A DNA stretch of 34,513 nucleotides. Source: a virus. The notes under the pieces were generated by a model. That model saw only the letters and a program-made list of their open reading frames with translations. It was not told where the DNA came from and did no database searches. Made by a program: the position numbers and the translations under genes. The stretch spans positions 1 through 34,513 of IMG/VR virus record IMGVR_UViG_3300005435_000038; one strand, given 5' to 3'. Of the stretch, positions 24,569 to 30,286 are shown one piece after another (within the stretch, counting starts at the first letter, position 1; the number at the start of each line of letters is the position of its first letter).

Positions 24569-24930
24569 CTGATTTCGACAGCATCAGCAGAGGCCTTCAG
24601 GAGGCCATCGCCATGCAAGCCGACAGGGGCCAGAAACATGACGACGGCAAGCCGCGCATGGACTTACTTGACAGGCACGCGCTAGAAGAAATCGCTCGCG
24701 TGCTCGGTTTCGGCGCGCAGAAGTACGCCGCGCATAACTGGCGGCGGGGCATCAGCTATTCGCGCCTGACCGCGGCCGCATTGCGCCATCTGCACGCATT
24801 CAACGATGGCGAGGACATCGACACGGAGAGCGGACTGTCACATCTAGCGCACCTGGGTTGCTGCGTCATGTTTCTGCTGAACATGCAGAAGACGCGACCG
24901 GACCTAGATGACCGGCCGAGGGAAGAATGA
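24565..24930 (+). CDS. dATP/dGTP diphosphohydrolase-like protein
   Basis: 121 residues from ATG 24565, inside the exonuclease stop (ATGA). The order KHDDGKPRMDLLDRHALEE, VLGFGAQKYAAHNWRRGISY, TAAALRHLHAFNDGEDIDTE, SGLSHLAHLGCCVMFLL is the family pattern of the N-terminal dATP/dGTP diphosphohydrolase domain (PF18909-like) of many phages, with Glu, Asp and His as probable metal ligands. It hydrolyses purine dNTPs to dNMP or nucleoside forms, adjusting pools. No purZ or other base-Z gene is visible, so no modified-genome claim is made. The adjacent exonuclease makes a nucleotide-processing pair. Confidence 0.8.
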   Translation: MTDFDSISRGLQEAIAMQADRGQKHDDGKPRMDLLDRHALEEIARVLGFGAQKYAAHNWRRGISYSRLTAAALRHLHAFNDGEDIDTESGLSHLAHLGCCVMFLLNMQKTRPDLDDRPREE

Positions 24931-25136
24931 AAGTCTGGTGGAAGTCAAAGACCATCTGGTTCAACGCCGCGGCAGGAGGCGTGGGTTTCATTGCCGCGGG
25001 GTGGGATCAGTACGCCGGCACCCTCCCGCATTGGGCCGCGCCACTGCTTGGCGGCTTGGTCATGGCGGCGAACGTCGGGCTGCGCTTCATCACTACAGAC
25101 CCGGTTTGTCTGAAGCAAATGGACCCTGACCGATGA
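24927..25136 (+). CDS. Holin candidate
   Basis: 69 residues, ATGA overlap on both sides. The start MKVWWKSKTIWFNAAAGGVG and two hydrophobic helices (residues 10-25 and 36-57, separated by DQYAGTLPHW) match a family of small two-helix proteins placed before Rz genes. The role would be to make the inner-membrane lesion that releases the lysozyme or triggers lysis. The family is only loosely characterised. Position directly before the spanins supports the assignment. Confidence 0.7.
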   Translation: MKVWWKSKTIWFNAAAGGVGFIAAGWDQYAGTLPHWAAPLLGGLVMAANVGLRFITTDPVCLKQMDPDR

Positions 25137-25540
25137 TCTACCTCTTCGGCGGCGTGGGTGTCATCGTGCTCTTGCTAACGATCGCGTTGGGCTTCGAGCA
25201 TGAACGCGTGGTGTACGAAACCAATCGCGCCGATGCGGTGCAACTGAAACTCACCGCCGCAGAGGAACGGGCGACGGCTCTCGCGCTACTTTGGTCGGCG
25301 CAAGTCGATAAGACGGAAGCGGCCAAGCGTGGGTTAGACAAGGAAACCAATGTGCAATTCGATGCGCTCATGGACCGGATCAAGCATTTACCGGCCCGGA
25401 CTTGTGCTGCTGGCGCTGATGTTGAGCAGCTGCTCGGCGACATTGCAAGAGCGGCCAACGCTGCCGGCATTGCCACCGTCGATAGTGCGTCCAGCCATGG
25501 CCTTCCCACTCCCCCCGGCCCCCGTCGCAAGAACGACTGA
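25133..25540 (+). CDS. Rz-like inner-membrane spanin
   Basis: 135 residues, ATGA overlap with the holin candidate. Residues 2-20 form an N-terminal signal anchor (IYLFGGVGVIVLLLTIALGF). A long periplasmic helix follows (about 22-85) with conserved-looking charged spacing, ending in a Cys-containing patch and a Pro-rich tail. This is Rz architecture: it spans the periplasm, binds Rz1 and fuses the two membranes. The Rz1 gene starts inside it in the +1 frame, as in lambda, and runs past its end. Confidence 0.75.
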   Translation: MIYLFGGVGVIVLLLTIALGFEHERVVYETNRADAVQLKLTAAEERATALALLWSAQVDKTEAAKRGLDKETNVQFDALMDRIKHLPARTCAAGADVEQLLGDIARAANAAGIATVDSASSHGLPTPPGPRRKND

Positions 25541-25667
25541 AGGCGTCGTGTACGACCTGGACGCCCTGATTACCTGGGCCTCCGGGGGAGCGAAGGCTTA
25601 CGCCGATGCGCATTCACAAGGCTTGGCCTGCATAGGCTTTTACAACAACCTCAAGGACACAAAATGA
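25350..25667 (+). CDS. Rz1-like outer-membrane lipoprotein spanin
   Basis: 105 residues from ATG 25350 (AAGGAA just upstream); ATG 25362 is an alternative. The hydrophobic core LVLLALMLSSC ends in a lipobox with Cys28, so the mature protein is an outer-membrane lipoprotein. A Pro-rich segment follows (TLPALPPSIVRPAMAFPLPP), typical of Rz1, then an extended C-terminal region (VYDLDALITWASGGAKAYAD). It begins within Rz in a different frame and extends 127 bases beyond it. It pairs with Rz to breach the outer membrane at lysis. Confidence 0.75.
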   Translation: MCNSMRSWTGSSIYRPGLVLLALMLSSCSATLQERPTLPALPPSIVRPAMAFPLPPAPVARTTEGVVYDLDALITWASGGAKAYADAHSQGLACIGFYNNLKDTK

Positions 25668-25837
25668 CCATTACCACGTTCTTCATTCTCTCGGCCGTCC
25701 TGACGGGCCTGGGTGTTATCGCCGTCGTCGTCGGCGCCGTCGTCTACCTCAAGCGCCGCGGCGTGTTGAGAGCCGCAGCGGACGCGGCCAAGACCGCGGT
25801 TACGGCTGACGTGCAGGACGCTGCGAACAAGCTGTGA
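25664..25837 (+). CDS. 57-residue membrane protein
   Basis: 57 residues from ATG 25664, overlapping the Rz1 stop (ATGA). Residues 5-29 form one strong transmembrane helix (FFILSAVLTGLGVIAVVVGA). A Lys-Arg-Arg stop-transfer patch follows, then an Ala-rich amphipathic tail (LRAAADAAKTAVTADVQDAA). The arrangement is that of a small holin, pinholin or antiholin. I know no specific family. The next start is in its stop codon (GTGA). Confidence 0.55.
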   Translation: MTITTFFILSAVLTGLGVIAVVVGAVVYLKRRGVLRAAADAAKTAVTADVQDAANKL

Positions 25838-25905
25838 TTTATTTCCTCGCCGGCCTACTCGTTGGCGCCCTGATCGGTTGGATCATCACTGCGGCGCTGA
25901 TGTAA
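25834..25905 (+). CDS. 23-residue transmembrane micropeptide
   Basis: GTG 25834 overlaps the previous stop (GTGA) and the frame ends TAA at 25905. All 23 residues are hydrophobic or small (core FLAGLLVGALIGWIITAALM), a single membrane helix with a GxxxG-like pattern and no charged residue. It is followed after 1 base by a lipoprotein start, so it fits the coupled series exactly. A chance ORF this short is possible; its composition and placement argue for a real micropeptide. Confidence 0.45.
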   Translation: MIYFLAGLLVGALIGWIITAALM

Positions 25906-25906
25906 T

Positions 25907-26710
25907 TTGCGCCTCCTTCTGCTCGTCGCACTGCTACTTTCGGCGTGCGGCGGCGGGGGCTCGTCCAGTCCGCAGACACCCGTTGCGCCGGTTGTTGCTC
26001 CGCATGTCGTCGACTTTGGCTACTTCGGCACGGGCGACGGACAGATAGCGGCAACCGCCGGGCACGTCTCATTTGTTCATGCTGTCGATTGGGGCGATTG
26101 GGCCAAGGACCGGGAGGCGATCAAGGCGCGGATCATCGCGCAGATGCAGGAAGCAAGGGCCCGGGGTATTAACCGCATCATCCTTTCGACCGGCTTCCTC
26201 ACCTTCGACAGTCAATGCAATTGGCTCGGCACGAAAGACCTGTTGCTGTTCAAGATTCAACTCGACGCGCTCGACCTGTCGCGGATGGTCGTGATGCTCT
26301 ACCCGATGGACGAGCCCGAGAATCACGGCTGTTCCGGGGCTACGATGGCGCAAGCGTTCATGCAGACCCGCGCGGCATGGACACTCCCGATCGGCGTCAT
26401 TTACGGACCCAACGGACCGACGCCGGGCATCGATCAGGCGACGGATGTTGGCAGGGACAACTACGGGCACGGCCCGCAGGCTCTTAACCTGCGCCCGGAC
26501 CAACACCTGATGCTCATTGCCGGCGGTGCTAACCCTTATCGCGAAGGCCCGCAAGCCTTCGTCGACTACGCCAAGGCGAACAACGTCAGCGTGCTATGGG
26601 CGTTCCTGTTCGTGCCTTATACCGACCCACAGGGCAAGCCGCAGCTCGGGATCGGGGCGAATGGGATGCTACCCGCCTACAATGCCGCGGGAGACGCCCT
26701 TGGCGCCTGA
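25907..26710 (+). CDS. Phage-encoded lipoprotein with TIM-barrel-like domain
   Basis: 267 residues from TTG 25907. The signal peptide (MRLLLLVALLLSAC) ends in a lipobox with Cys14. Gly follows at +2, so outer-membrane sorting is expected. After a Gly/Ser/Pro linker, residues 35-260 alternate helix and strand like a TIM barrel: NRIILSTGFLTFDSQ, MVVMLYPMDEPENHG, LPIGVIYGPNGP, HLMLIAGGANPYREGP, VSVLWAFLFVPYTD. The MDEPE phrase holds acidic residues where many glycosidases carry the catalytic acid. No GH family is assignable. It may alter the host surface, exclude other phages or aid wall digestion. Confidence 0.7.
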   Translation: MRLLLLVALLLSACGGGGSSSPQTPVAPVVAPHVVDFGYFGTGDGQIAATAGHVSFVHAVDWGDWAKDREAIKARIIAQMQEARARGINRIILSTGFLTFDSQCNWLGTKDLLLFKIQLDALDLSRMVVMLYPMDEPENHGCSGATMAQAFMQTRAAWTLPIGVIYGPNGPTPGIDQATDVGRDNYGHGPQALNLRPDQHLMLIAGGANPYREGPQAFVDYAKANNVSVLWAFLFVPYTDPQGKPQLGIGANGMLPAYNAAGDALGA

Positions 26711-26834
26711 ATACGACGCGCTGGTCATGCAGGTCGCGTCCTGGCTCATGCGGCAGTCGCAGGCGAACGAGTACATCCCGCTCGCGCAACTCATCAAGCA
26801 GTTTGTCGAAGACGTACAGAGGATCATGGAGTGA
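26700..26834 (+). CDS. Small phage protein, unknown
   Basis: 44 residues from TTG 26700, chosen because GGGAG lies 6 bases upstream. ATG 26682 is in frame and would add 6 residues. Helical, with YDALVMQVASWLMRQS and a C-terminal PLAQLIKQFVEDVQRI, conserved-looking at the end of such operons. It overlaps the lipoprotein gene by 11 bases and the next gene by 4. No function known. Confidence 0.6.
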   Translation: MAPEYDALVMQVASWLMRQSQANEYIPLAQLIKQFVEDVQRIME

Positions 26835-27016
26835 CCGAGCGTTATTGGGACTACGCGCCAATGGACGAGCCCGCTGCGCGCAACGCGCAGAAGTTTCTCC
26901 CGCCCGAGGTAAGATTGACGGACGAGGATGTGCAGAGAATAGCGGTATGCAAGGGCGTCAACAGCATTACCCGTGCATACATGATGGGGTTGTTAGCCGG
27001 GCTTAGGCGGAAGTAG
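26831..27016 (+). CDS. Small phage protein, last gene of late operon
   Basis: 61 residues from GTG 26831 (GTGA overlap). Polar N-terminus (TERYWDYAPMDEPAARNA), then two helices (LTDEDVQRIAVCKGVNS and TRAYMMGLLAGLRRK). No recognisable domain. It is the last rightward gene, 46 bases before the tRNA-like attachment sequence. I see no T-tract terminator after it. Confidence 0.6.
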   Translation: MTERYWDYAPMDEPAARNAQKFLPPEVRLTDEDVQRIAVCKGVNSITRAYMMGLLAGLRRK

Positions 27017-27042
27017 GCCATCAGCGCCCCATCCAAAGCCCA

Positions 27043-27058
27043 TGTTTCACGGGGAACG
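27043..27058 (+). other. parS-like near-palindrome
   Basis: TGTTTCACGGGGAACG differs from the ParB-binding consensus form TGTTTCACGTGGAACA at two of sixteen positions. It lies between the late operon and the att sequence. One copy and no parA/parB gene in view, so this is only a lookalike at present. Confidence 0.3.
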
Positions 27059-27062
27059 CAAC

Positions 27063-27106
27063 GGCGATTATGAGTCGCCTGCTCTAACCGACTGAGCTAC
27101 GGGCCC
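27063..27106 (-). other. attP: Attachment site: 5' half of tRNA-Met(CAT)
   Basis: On the minus strand the segment reads as an exact tRNA 5' half: acceptor GGGCCCG, TA, D-arm GCTC/GAGC with loop AGTCGGTTA, and anticodon arm GGCGA-CTCATAA-TCGCC with anticodon CAT. After the anticodon arm there is no variable loop, T-arm or 3' acceptor strand. The adjacent leftward tyrosine integrase makes this the likely core shared with a host tRNA-Met (or tRNA-Ile2 with the same anticodon). Phage genes flank it on both sides, so this is attP of a circular or assembled phage map rather than a chromosome junction. Confidence 0.7.
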
Positions 27107-27112
27107 GTCTAT

Positions 27113-27128
27113 GACAGTGGCCGACAGT
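27113..27128. repeat. Direct repeat GACAGT, spacing 10
   Basis: GACAGT occurs at 27113-27118 and 27123-27128, one helical turn apart, beside the att core. This is the size and phasing expected for integrase arm-type or excisionase sites, but two six-base copies can arise by chance. Confidence 0.35.
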
Positions 27129-27172
27129 TGACGCCTGCGAACGACCGGCTCCCCCCATCGCCAGTCCCGCCA

Positions 27173-27373
27173 CTAGGCGACTAATGTGACGCGCGGGCCT
27201 ATCGGACCGTTCTTTATCCATTCGTCCTGCGTCCTGCCGCAACGTCCGCAAACGCGCTTCTGCCGGGTCTCGCAATAAGGCGACTGTCGTTCAGGATGCC
27301 GCGGGCTCACAAGGACGCCATTTTCCTGATACTCCGTCCAAGGACCCCACGCGTGGCGCCAGGAGCAAGTCAT
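27173..27373 (-). CDS. Small Cys-rich phage protein
   Basis: 66 residues from ATG 27373, overlapping the integrase stop (ATGA), so translation follows integrase. It has CSWRHAWGPWTEYQ, an aromatic start common to a family of small phage proteins. Then Cys residues within YCETRQKRVCGRCGRTQ form a probable zinc knuckle. Function unknown. It ends in a short hairpin (CGCC/GGCG) without a T tract. Confidence 0.7.
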   Translation of the reverse strand: MTCSWRHAWGPWTEYQENGVLVSPRHPERQSPYCETRQKRVCGRCGRTQDEWIKNGPIGPRVTLVA

Positions 27374-28380
27374 TTCAGCTTCCCCACGGCGTCGCGCAGC
27401 CGGCCCTTGACGAGATGCGTATACCGCTGCGCGCTTTGCAACTGATCGCCGAGCAACGTCGCGATGGTATACAGGTCCTCGCCCTCCGCGGCAAGCCACG
27501 ACGCGAACGTGTGTCGCAAATCGTGGAAATGCAGGCCTGGCATCCCGATAGCCTTCCTAGCCCGCGAAAAGTCTTTGTGCAATTGCCAATAGGAATGCTC
27601 CAAAGGCAACGCCGACAAGTAGCGACGCGCCGGCCCAGCGACAGGCACGATTCGCGGTTTGCCGCTCTTGCTCTTGTAGACATGCAGCGTAGCCGAGTGC
27701 GGCGGCATCTTTGGCAGGGCAAGCAATTCCGAAGCTCTTAGCCCAGTGTAGGCCGCGAGCCAGATAGTCGCTGGATACGATGATGCTGCCGCCAGTTGCG
27801 AGACCTGGCGCTTCGTCAAGTACACTTCCCGCTTGTTGTCCTCGCGCAGCACCGTGATCCGGCCGCTCAGATTCTCCGCGATCCGCCCCTGCTTGTAGGC
27901 GTGGCGGCAGACTGATTTCAGCATTGCCAGCCTGCGGTTGATCGTCGCGGCTTTGGTCCGCGTGCTGACTGCCGTACTGATCGATCCAGACGTGCCCCGT
28001 GCTGCCGTCCTGCCTGATTGTTGACCACTGCTGGACTGGGTATGGCTCCACTCGCTCATGGCTTCCTGTACCACTTGCGGTACTTCCCGCAGCAGCCTTC
28101 CTTTTGCGAACGGCTCCCACTGCCGGGCCTCGCTTTGCATCTTCCGTCGGTCTTTTCTTCGGTGATCCTCTAGCAGCCATTGCTCGATTGCCTTTTCCAG
28201 TGACAGCGCCGGGATTTTCTCCAGCGTCTCGCGGTCGAATATCTCGCGTCTCAGCTTCGTCTCTAGGCTTTGCGCCTGCGTCTGGGTGGACCCTTTTGGT
28301 AGACGCCGGAAAATGCGGATGTGGGCCTGCTCGAACTCGACGAGCCATCTTTTCCGTTGCTCGTCGTATCGGACTGCCAT
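27370..28380 (-). CDS. int: Tyrosine-recombinase integrase
   Basis: 336 residues. Catalytic residues of the tyrosine recombinases are visible: Arg215 in YTGLRASELL, a beta-hairpin Lys (236 or 238) in YKSKSGKPR, His286 and Arg289 in HDLRHTFASWL, and Tyr320 in SAQRYTHL. The sixth position (usually His or Trp in LGH) reads LGD. The N-terminal part (MAVRYDEQRKRWLVEF) is a short arm-binding-like domain. Residues 111-143 are an unusual Ser/Thr/Gly/Arg-rich insert in the core-binding domain. It inserts the phage at the adjacent tRNA-derived site. Its start is overlapped by the excisionase-like gene. Confidence 0.93.
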   Translation of the reverse strand: MAVRYDEQRKRWLVEFEQAHIRIFRRLPKGSTQTQAQSLETKLRREIFDRETLEKIPALSLEKAIEQWLLEDHRRKDRRKMQSEARQWEPFAKGRLLREVPQVVQEAMSEWSHTQSSSGQQSGRTAARGTSGSISTAVSTRTKAATINRRLAMLKSVCRHAYKQGRIAENLSGRITVLREDNKREVYLTKRQVSQLAAASSYPATIWLAAYTGLRASELLALPKMPPHSATLHVYKSKSGKPRIVPVAGPARRYLSALPLEHSYWQLHKDFSRARKAIGMPGLHFHDLRHTFASWLAAEGEDLYTIATLLGDQLQSAQRYTHLVKGRLRDAVGKLK

Positions 28381-28538
28381 CCGCCTCTTTCCAGATAGTC
28401 GGTTAGCGCTTGCTCCGGTATGCCTACCCGGTGCGGCGAAACCCGGACTGTAGGCAGTCTGCGGTCGGCGGTCAAACGCTCTACCGTCCGTCTGGATACG
28501 GACAGTCTTAGAGCAACCTGGTTTAGCGTTAGGATCAC
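28263..28538 (-). CDS. AlpA/excisionase-like helix-turn-helix protein
   Basis: 91 residues from GTG 28538 with GGAG upstream. Residues 3-52 are a winged helix-turn-helix of the AlpA/MerR-like excisionase type: LNQVALRLSVSRRTVERLTA, a short wing, then IPEQALTDYL. The tail is Ser-rich then basic (KGPPRRRRKA). It overlaps the integrase start by 118 bases, the usual Xis-Int arrangement. It probably bends attachment-site DNA and directs excision, and could also regulate int. Confidence 0.8.
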   Translation of the reverse strand: MILTLNQVALRLSVSRRTVERLTADRRLPTVRVSPHRVGIPEQALTDYLERGGWQSDTTSNGKDGSSSSSRPTSAFSGVYQKGPPRRRRKA

Positions 28539-28569
28539 GGTTTCTCCGCAGTGAGCAGGCGGTCGGTCA

Positions 28570-29052
28570 CTACTCGCCCCGAATGCCGACGACTTTGGGC
28601 GCGTCGGGCGCGGGCAGAAGCATCTCGCTTTGCACGCGGTCGATGACGCGCTCGCCGCTCGGCAACAACATATGCGGCATGAACGCCGCCTCGAAGCTCA
28701 TCACGCCGCACTCCACTGCGGTCAATTGGCCCTTGACCCAATCGCGCAGGACGGATTGGACGGACTTGCGGCCCTGATCGAGCGCCCGCTGCTCGTGATC
28801 CTGCTTCGTAAACCGGGAGTTCCACTTGTATGGGTGTGTGCGAAGCCACGCGGCGGCATAACCCTTCCATGACGCCTCGAGCGATACGTTCCGGTTGCGC
28901 CAACGGAACTGCACCATCGTCACCCCTCGCTCGGCGTCGATCATGGTCCCGAAGCTCTGGCAGCCGAACTTTTCAAGCGCGGCCTGCAATTCGGCGAGCG
29001 CCGTCTTGCCCGTCGCGTCTTCGTACGGCAGCGAACTGCGTTTAGTCGTCAT
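28570..29052 (-). CDS. Conserved phage protein, unknown
   Basis: 160 residues from ATG 29052; the same frame is open further upstream, but that part covers the next gene. It contains LPYEDATGKTALAELQAALE, KFGCQSFGTMIDAERGVTMV and VSLEASWKGYAAAWLRTHP. These form a pattern common to hypothetical proteins in the early region of Betaproteobacteria phages. A beta-alpha fold is likely, with VMSFEAAFMPHMLLPSGERV near the end. No catalytic motif is clear and the function is unknown. Confidence 0.75.
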   Translation of the reverse strand: MTTKRSSLPYEDATGKTALAELQAALEKFGCQSFGTMIDAERGVTMVQFRWRNRNVSLEASWKGYAAAWLRTHPYKWNSRFTKQDHEQRALDQGRKSVQSVLRDWVKGQLTAVECGVMSFEAAFMPHMLLPSGERVIDRVQSEMLLPAPDAPKVVGIRGE

Positions 29053-29071
29053 CGGTCGCGCACGCGCGTGC

Positions 29072-29275
29072 TCATCTATCGCTCCCCTGTTTCCATTCTG
29101 GCTCGCTATGGTGACGCTGGCCGAGAACGCGAACACAGGGCTTGAGCGATTCGCGCATGTCATCGATCCACTTGCCGCCGCCGCAGATGACGAGTTCCAG
29201 CTTTTGCAGGAAGTCAGGCTCGCGCAACATGCGCAGATGATCGTGATTGATCTCAACGATCGTTCGTGTGCTCAT
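29072..29275 (-). CDS. Small phage protein, unknown
   Basis: 67 residues. The start MSTRTIVEINHDHLRMLREP is a common opening of small phage proteins and is followed by a helix (DFLQKLELVICGGG). The second half is charged. Its ATG lies immediately next to the stop of the following (upstream) gene, so translation is likely coupled. Function unknown. Confidence 0.65.
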   Translation of the reverse strand: MSTRTIVEINHDHLRMLREPDFLQKLELVICGGGKWIDDMRESLKPCVRVLGQRHHSEPEWKQGSDR

Positions 29276-29578
29276 CTATCGCCCCCCCTCCGATTGCAGC
29301 GCGGCGAGACAATCGTCGCGATGGCGCTCCGGCGCGCTCTCGGCCCACTCTTCCTTGCACACGAGGCACTGTCCGCCGCCATCCATAGCCTCGGTTTCAT
29401 CCGATGTCCACGTGAAAACCGTGTGCTCCCGCAGCGCCGCGACCAGCTTTGCATTGCGCTTCGCGAGGGCGTCGCGTTCGGCGAGCAGGGCGCCGACCTG
29501 TTCGGCGAGCGCGTCATCCATGCCCATGCCGTCGCCAAGCGCTATTTCTTCGCGTAATTGCCCGTACCTATCGCTCAT
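29276..29578 (-). CDS. Coiled-coil plus zinc-motif protein (paralogue A)
   Basis: 100 residues. Residues 1-50 form a coiled coil (QVGALLAERDALAKRNAKLV and beyond). Residues 70-92 hold CLVCKEEWAESAPERHRDDC, a Cys-x-x-Cys/His/Cys zinc motif followed by LAAL. It matches the neighbouring gene in design, so the pair is probably a duplication. This is the ea/ead-type class of phage accessory proteins with unknown targets. Confidence 0.7.
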   Translation of the reverse strand: MSDRYGQLREEIALGDGMGMDDALAEQVGALLAERDALAKRNAKLVAALREHTVFTWTSDETEAMDGGGQCLVCKEEWAESAPERHRDDCLAALQSEGGR

Positions 29579-29838
29579 TCCCGCTCTCCCGATCGTTCCC
29601 CTAGCGCGGCGAGACAGCCGGCAGCGTGGTGTTCATCACACACGTCTGGACCGGGCCACTCTGCATCGCACTGCCAGCAATACCACTTGGGATCGTCCGG
29701 CGTCGCACAGTGCCCGATGCAATTCTTCCGCAACGCCGCTCGCAGCCTATCCCGCTCTTCCCGTAGGGCGGATATTTCGCGCTGAAACGTCGCATGAGCC
29801 AGCTTCCATTCGGCCTTCTGCCAGTCGGTTTCATCCAT
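29575..29838 (-). CDS. Coiled-coil plus zinc-motif protein (paralogue B)
   Basis: 87 residues, ATGA overlap with paralogue A. A coiled coil (residues 14-45, FQREISALREERDRLRAALR) is followed by CYS-containing YCWQCDAEWPGPDVCDEHH and AGCLAAL, the same terminal block as in the previous gene (CxxC ... H ... C-Leu-Ala-Ala-Leu). An extra Cys pair (NCIGHC) precedes it. Function unknown; a small zinc-binding adaptor or inhibitor is plausible. Confidence 0.7.
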   Translation of the reverse strand: MDETDWQKAEWKLAHATFQREISALREERDRLRAALRKNCIGHCATPDDPKWYCWQCDAEWPGPDVCDEHHAAGCLAALGERSGERE

Positions 29839-29858
29839 TGCCGTGTCTTATCAGTGCA

Positions 29859-30020
29859 TCACTCATGCGTATCTTTCGGTTGCTGCATCTTTTTTAGCGC
29901 GACGACAATCTCCGCATCCGTCATGCCGACGAGTCGCATCGCGGCGATGATCGCTTCCGGCTTTTGCGCCTTGCGCCGGAACGTCGCTACGTTGCCGCTG
30001 AAATTGACGCTACGTTTCAT
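29859..30020 (-). CDS. Small basic phage protein
   Basis: 53 residues from ATG 30020, overlapping the next gene's stop (ATGA). The N-terminus is basic (MKRSVNFSGNVATFRRKAQK). A helical C-terminus (PEAIIAAMRLVGMTDAEIVV) has a helix-turn-helix-like Gly-Met-Thr-Asp turn but is too short to call a DNA-binding domain. The frame is open upstream but only as a shadow. Function unknown. Confidence 0.6.
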   Translation of the reverse strand: MKRSVNFSGNVATFRRKAQKPEAIIAAMRLVGMTDAEIVVALKKMQQPKDTHE

Positions 30021-30286
30021 GCCTTCGGCTCCGGTGCGTTCATTGCAGCGTCGATCGCAGCATCTAGTGCCGTTGTTCGCAACGGTCGCGAACCTGCGGC
30101 AAGCCATACCGATGGCCAATCTCCGCGATCGCGTTCCCGCAGCCACCGATACCGCGCCGCATCTCGTCCCTCTGCTTGTAGGGATGCTCGTAGGGATTCG
30201 CATTCGGCGGCTAGGCAAATCGGGCACACGCCATCAGCACACGCCGTTTCGCGCTCGGTTAAATCGTGCTCGCAGAGATCATCCAT
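30017..30286 (-). CDS. Small phage accessory protein with CxxC
   Basis: 89 residues. The first part has CEHDLTERETACADGVCPIC, giving a Cys-rich knuckle. The second has the widely repeated phage phrase DAARYRWLRERD and an end with DAAIDAAMNAPEP. The latter pattern is frequent in ea-type proteins of Burkholderia-like phages. The ATG overlaps the stop of the 379-residue gene (TAATG). Function unknown. Confidence 0.7.
   Translation of the reverse strand: MDDLCEHDLTERETACADGVCPICLAAECESLRASLQAEGRDAARYRWLRERDRGDWPSVWLAAGSRPLRTTALDAAIDAAMNAPEPKA

Noticed and set aside
24565-24930. Modified (base-Z) genome suggested by the dATP/dGTP diphosphohydrolase
   Set aside because: No purZ-like gene is visible in the window and the domain is common in phages with normal DNA.
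27017-27062. Intrinsic terminator after the last late gene
   Set aside because: No stable stem followed by a T run was found, so none is called.
27063-27106. Complete tRNA gene
   Set aside because: Acceptor 5' strand, D-arm and anticodon arm are perfect, but no T-arm or 3' acceptor strand follows on the minus strand, so it is an att fragment, not a functional tRNA.
28895-29897. Two rightward frames of over 200 residues in the leftward early region
   Set aside because: They run opposite well-supported leftward genes with overlapping start-stop chains and show no domain or start signal.
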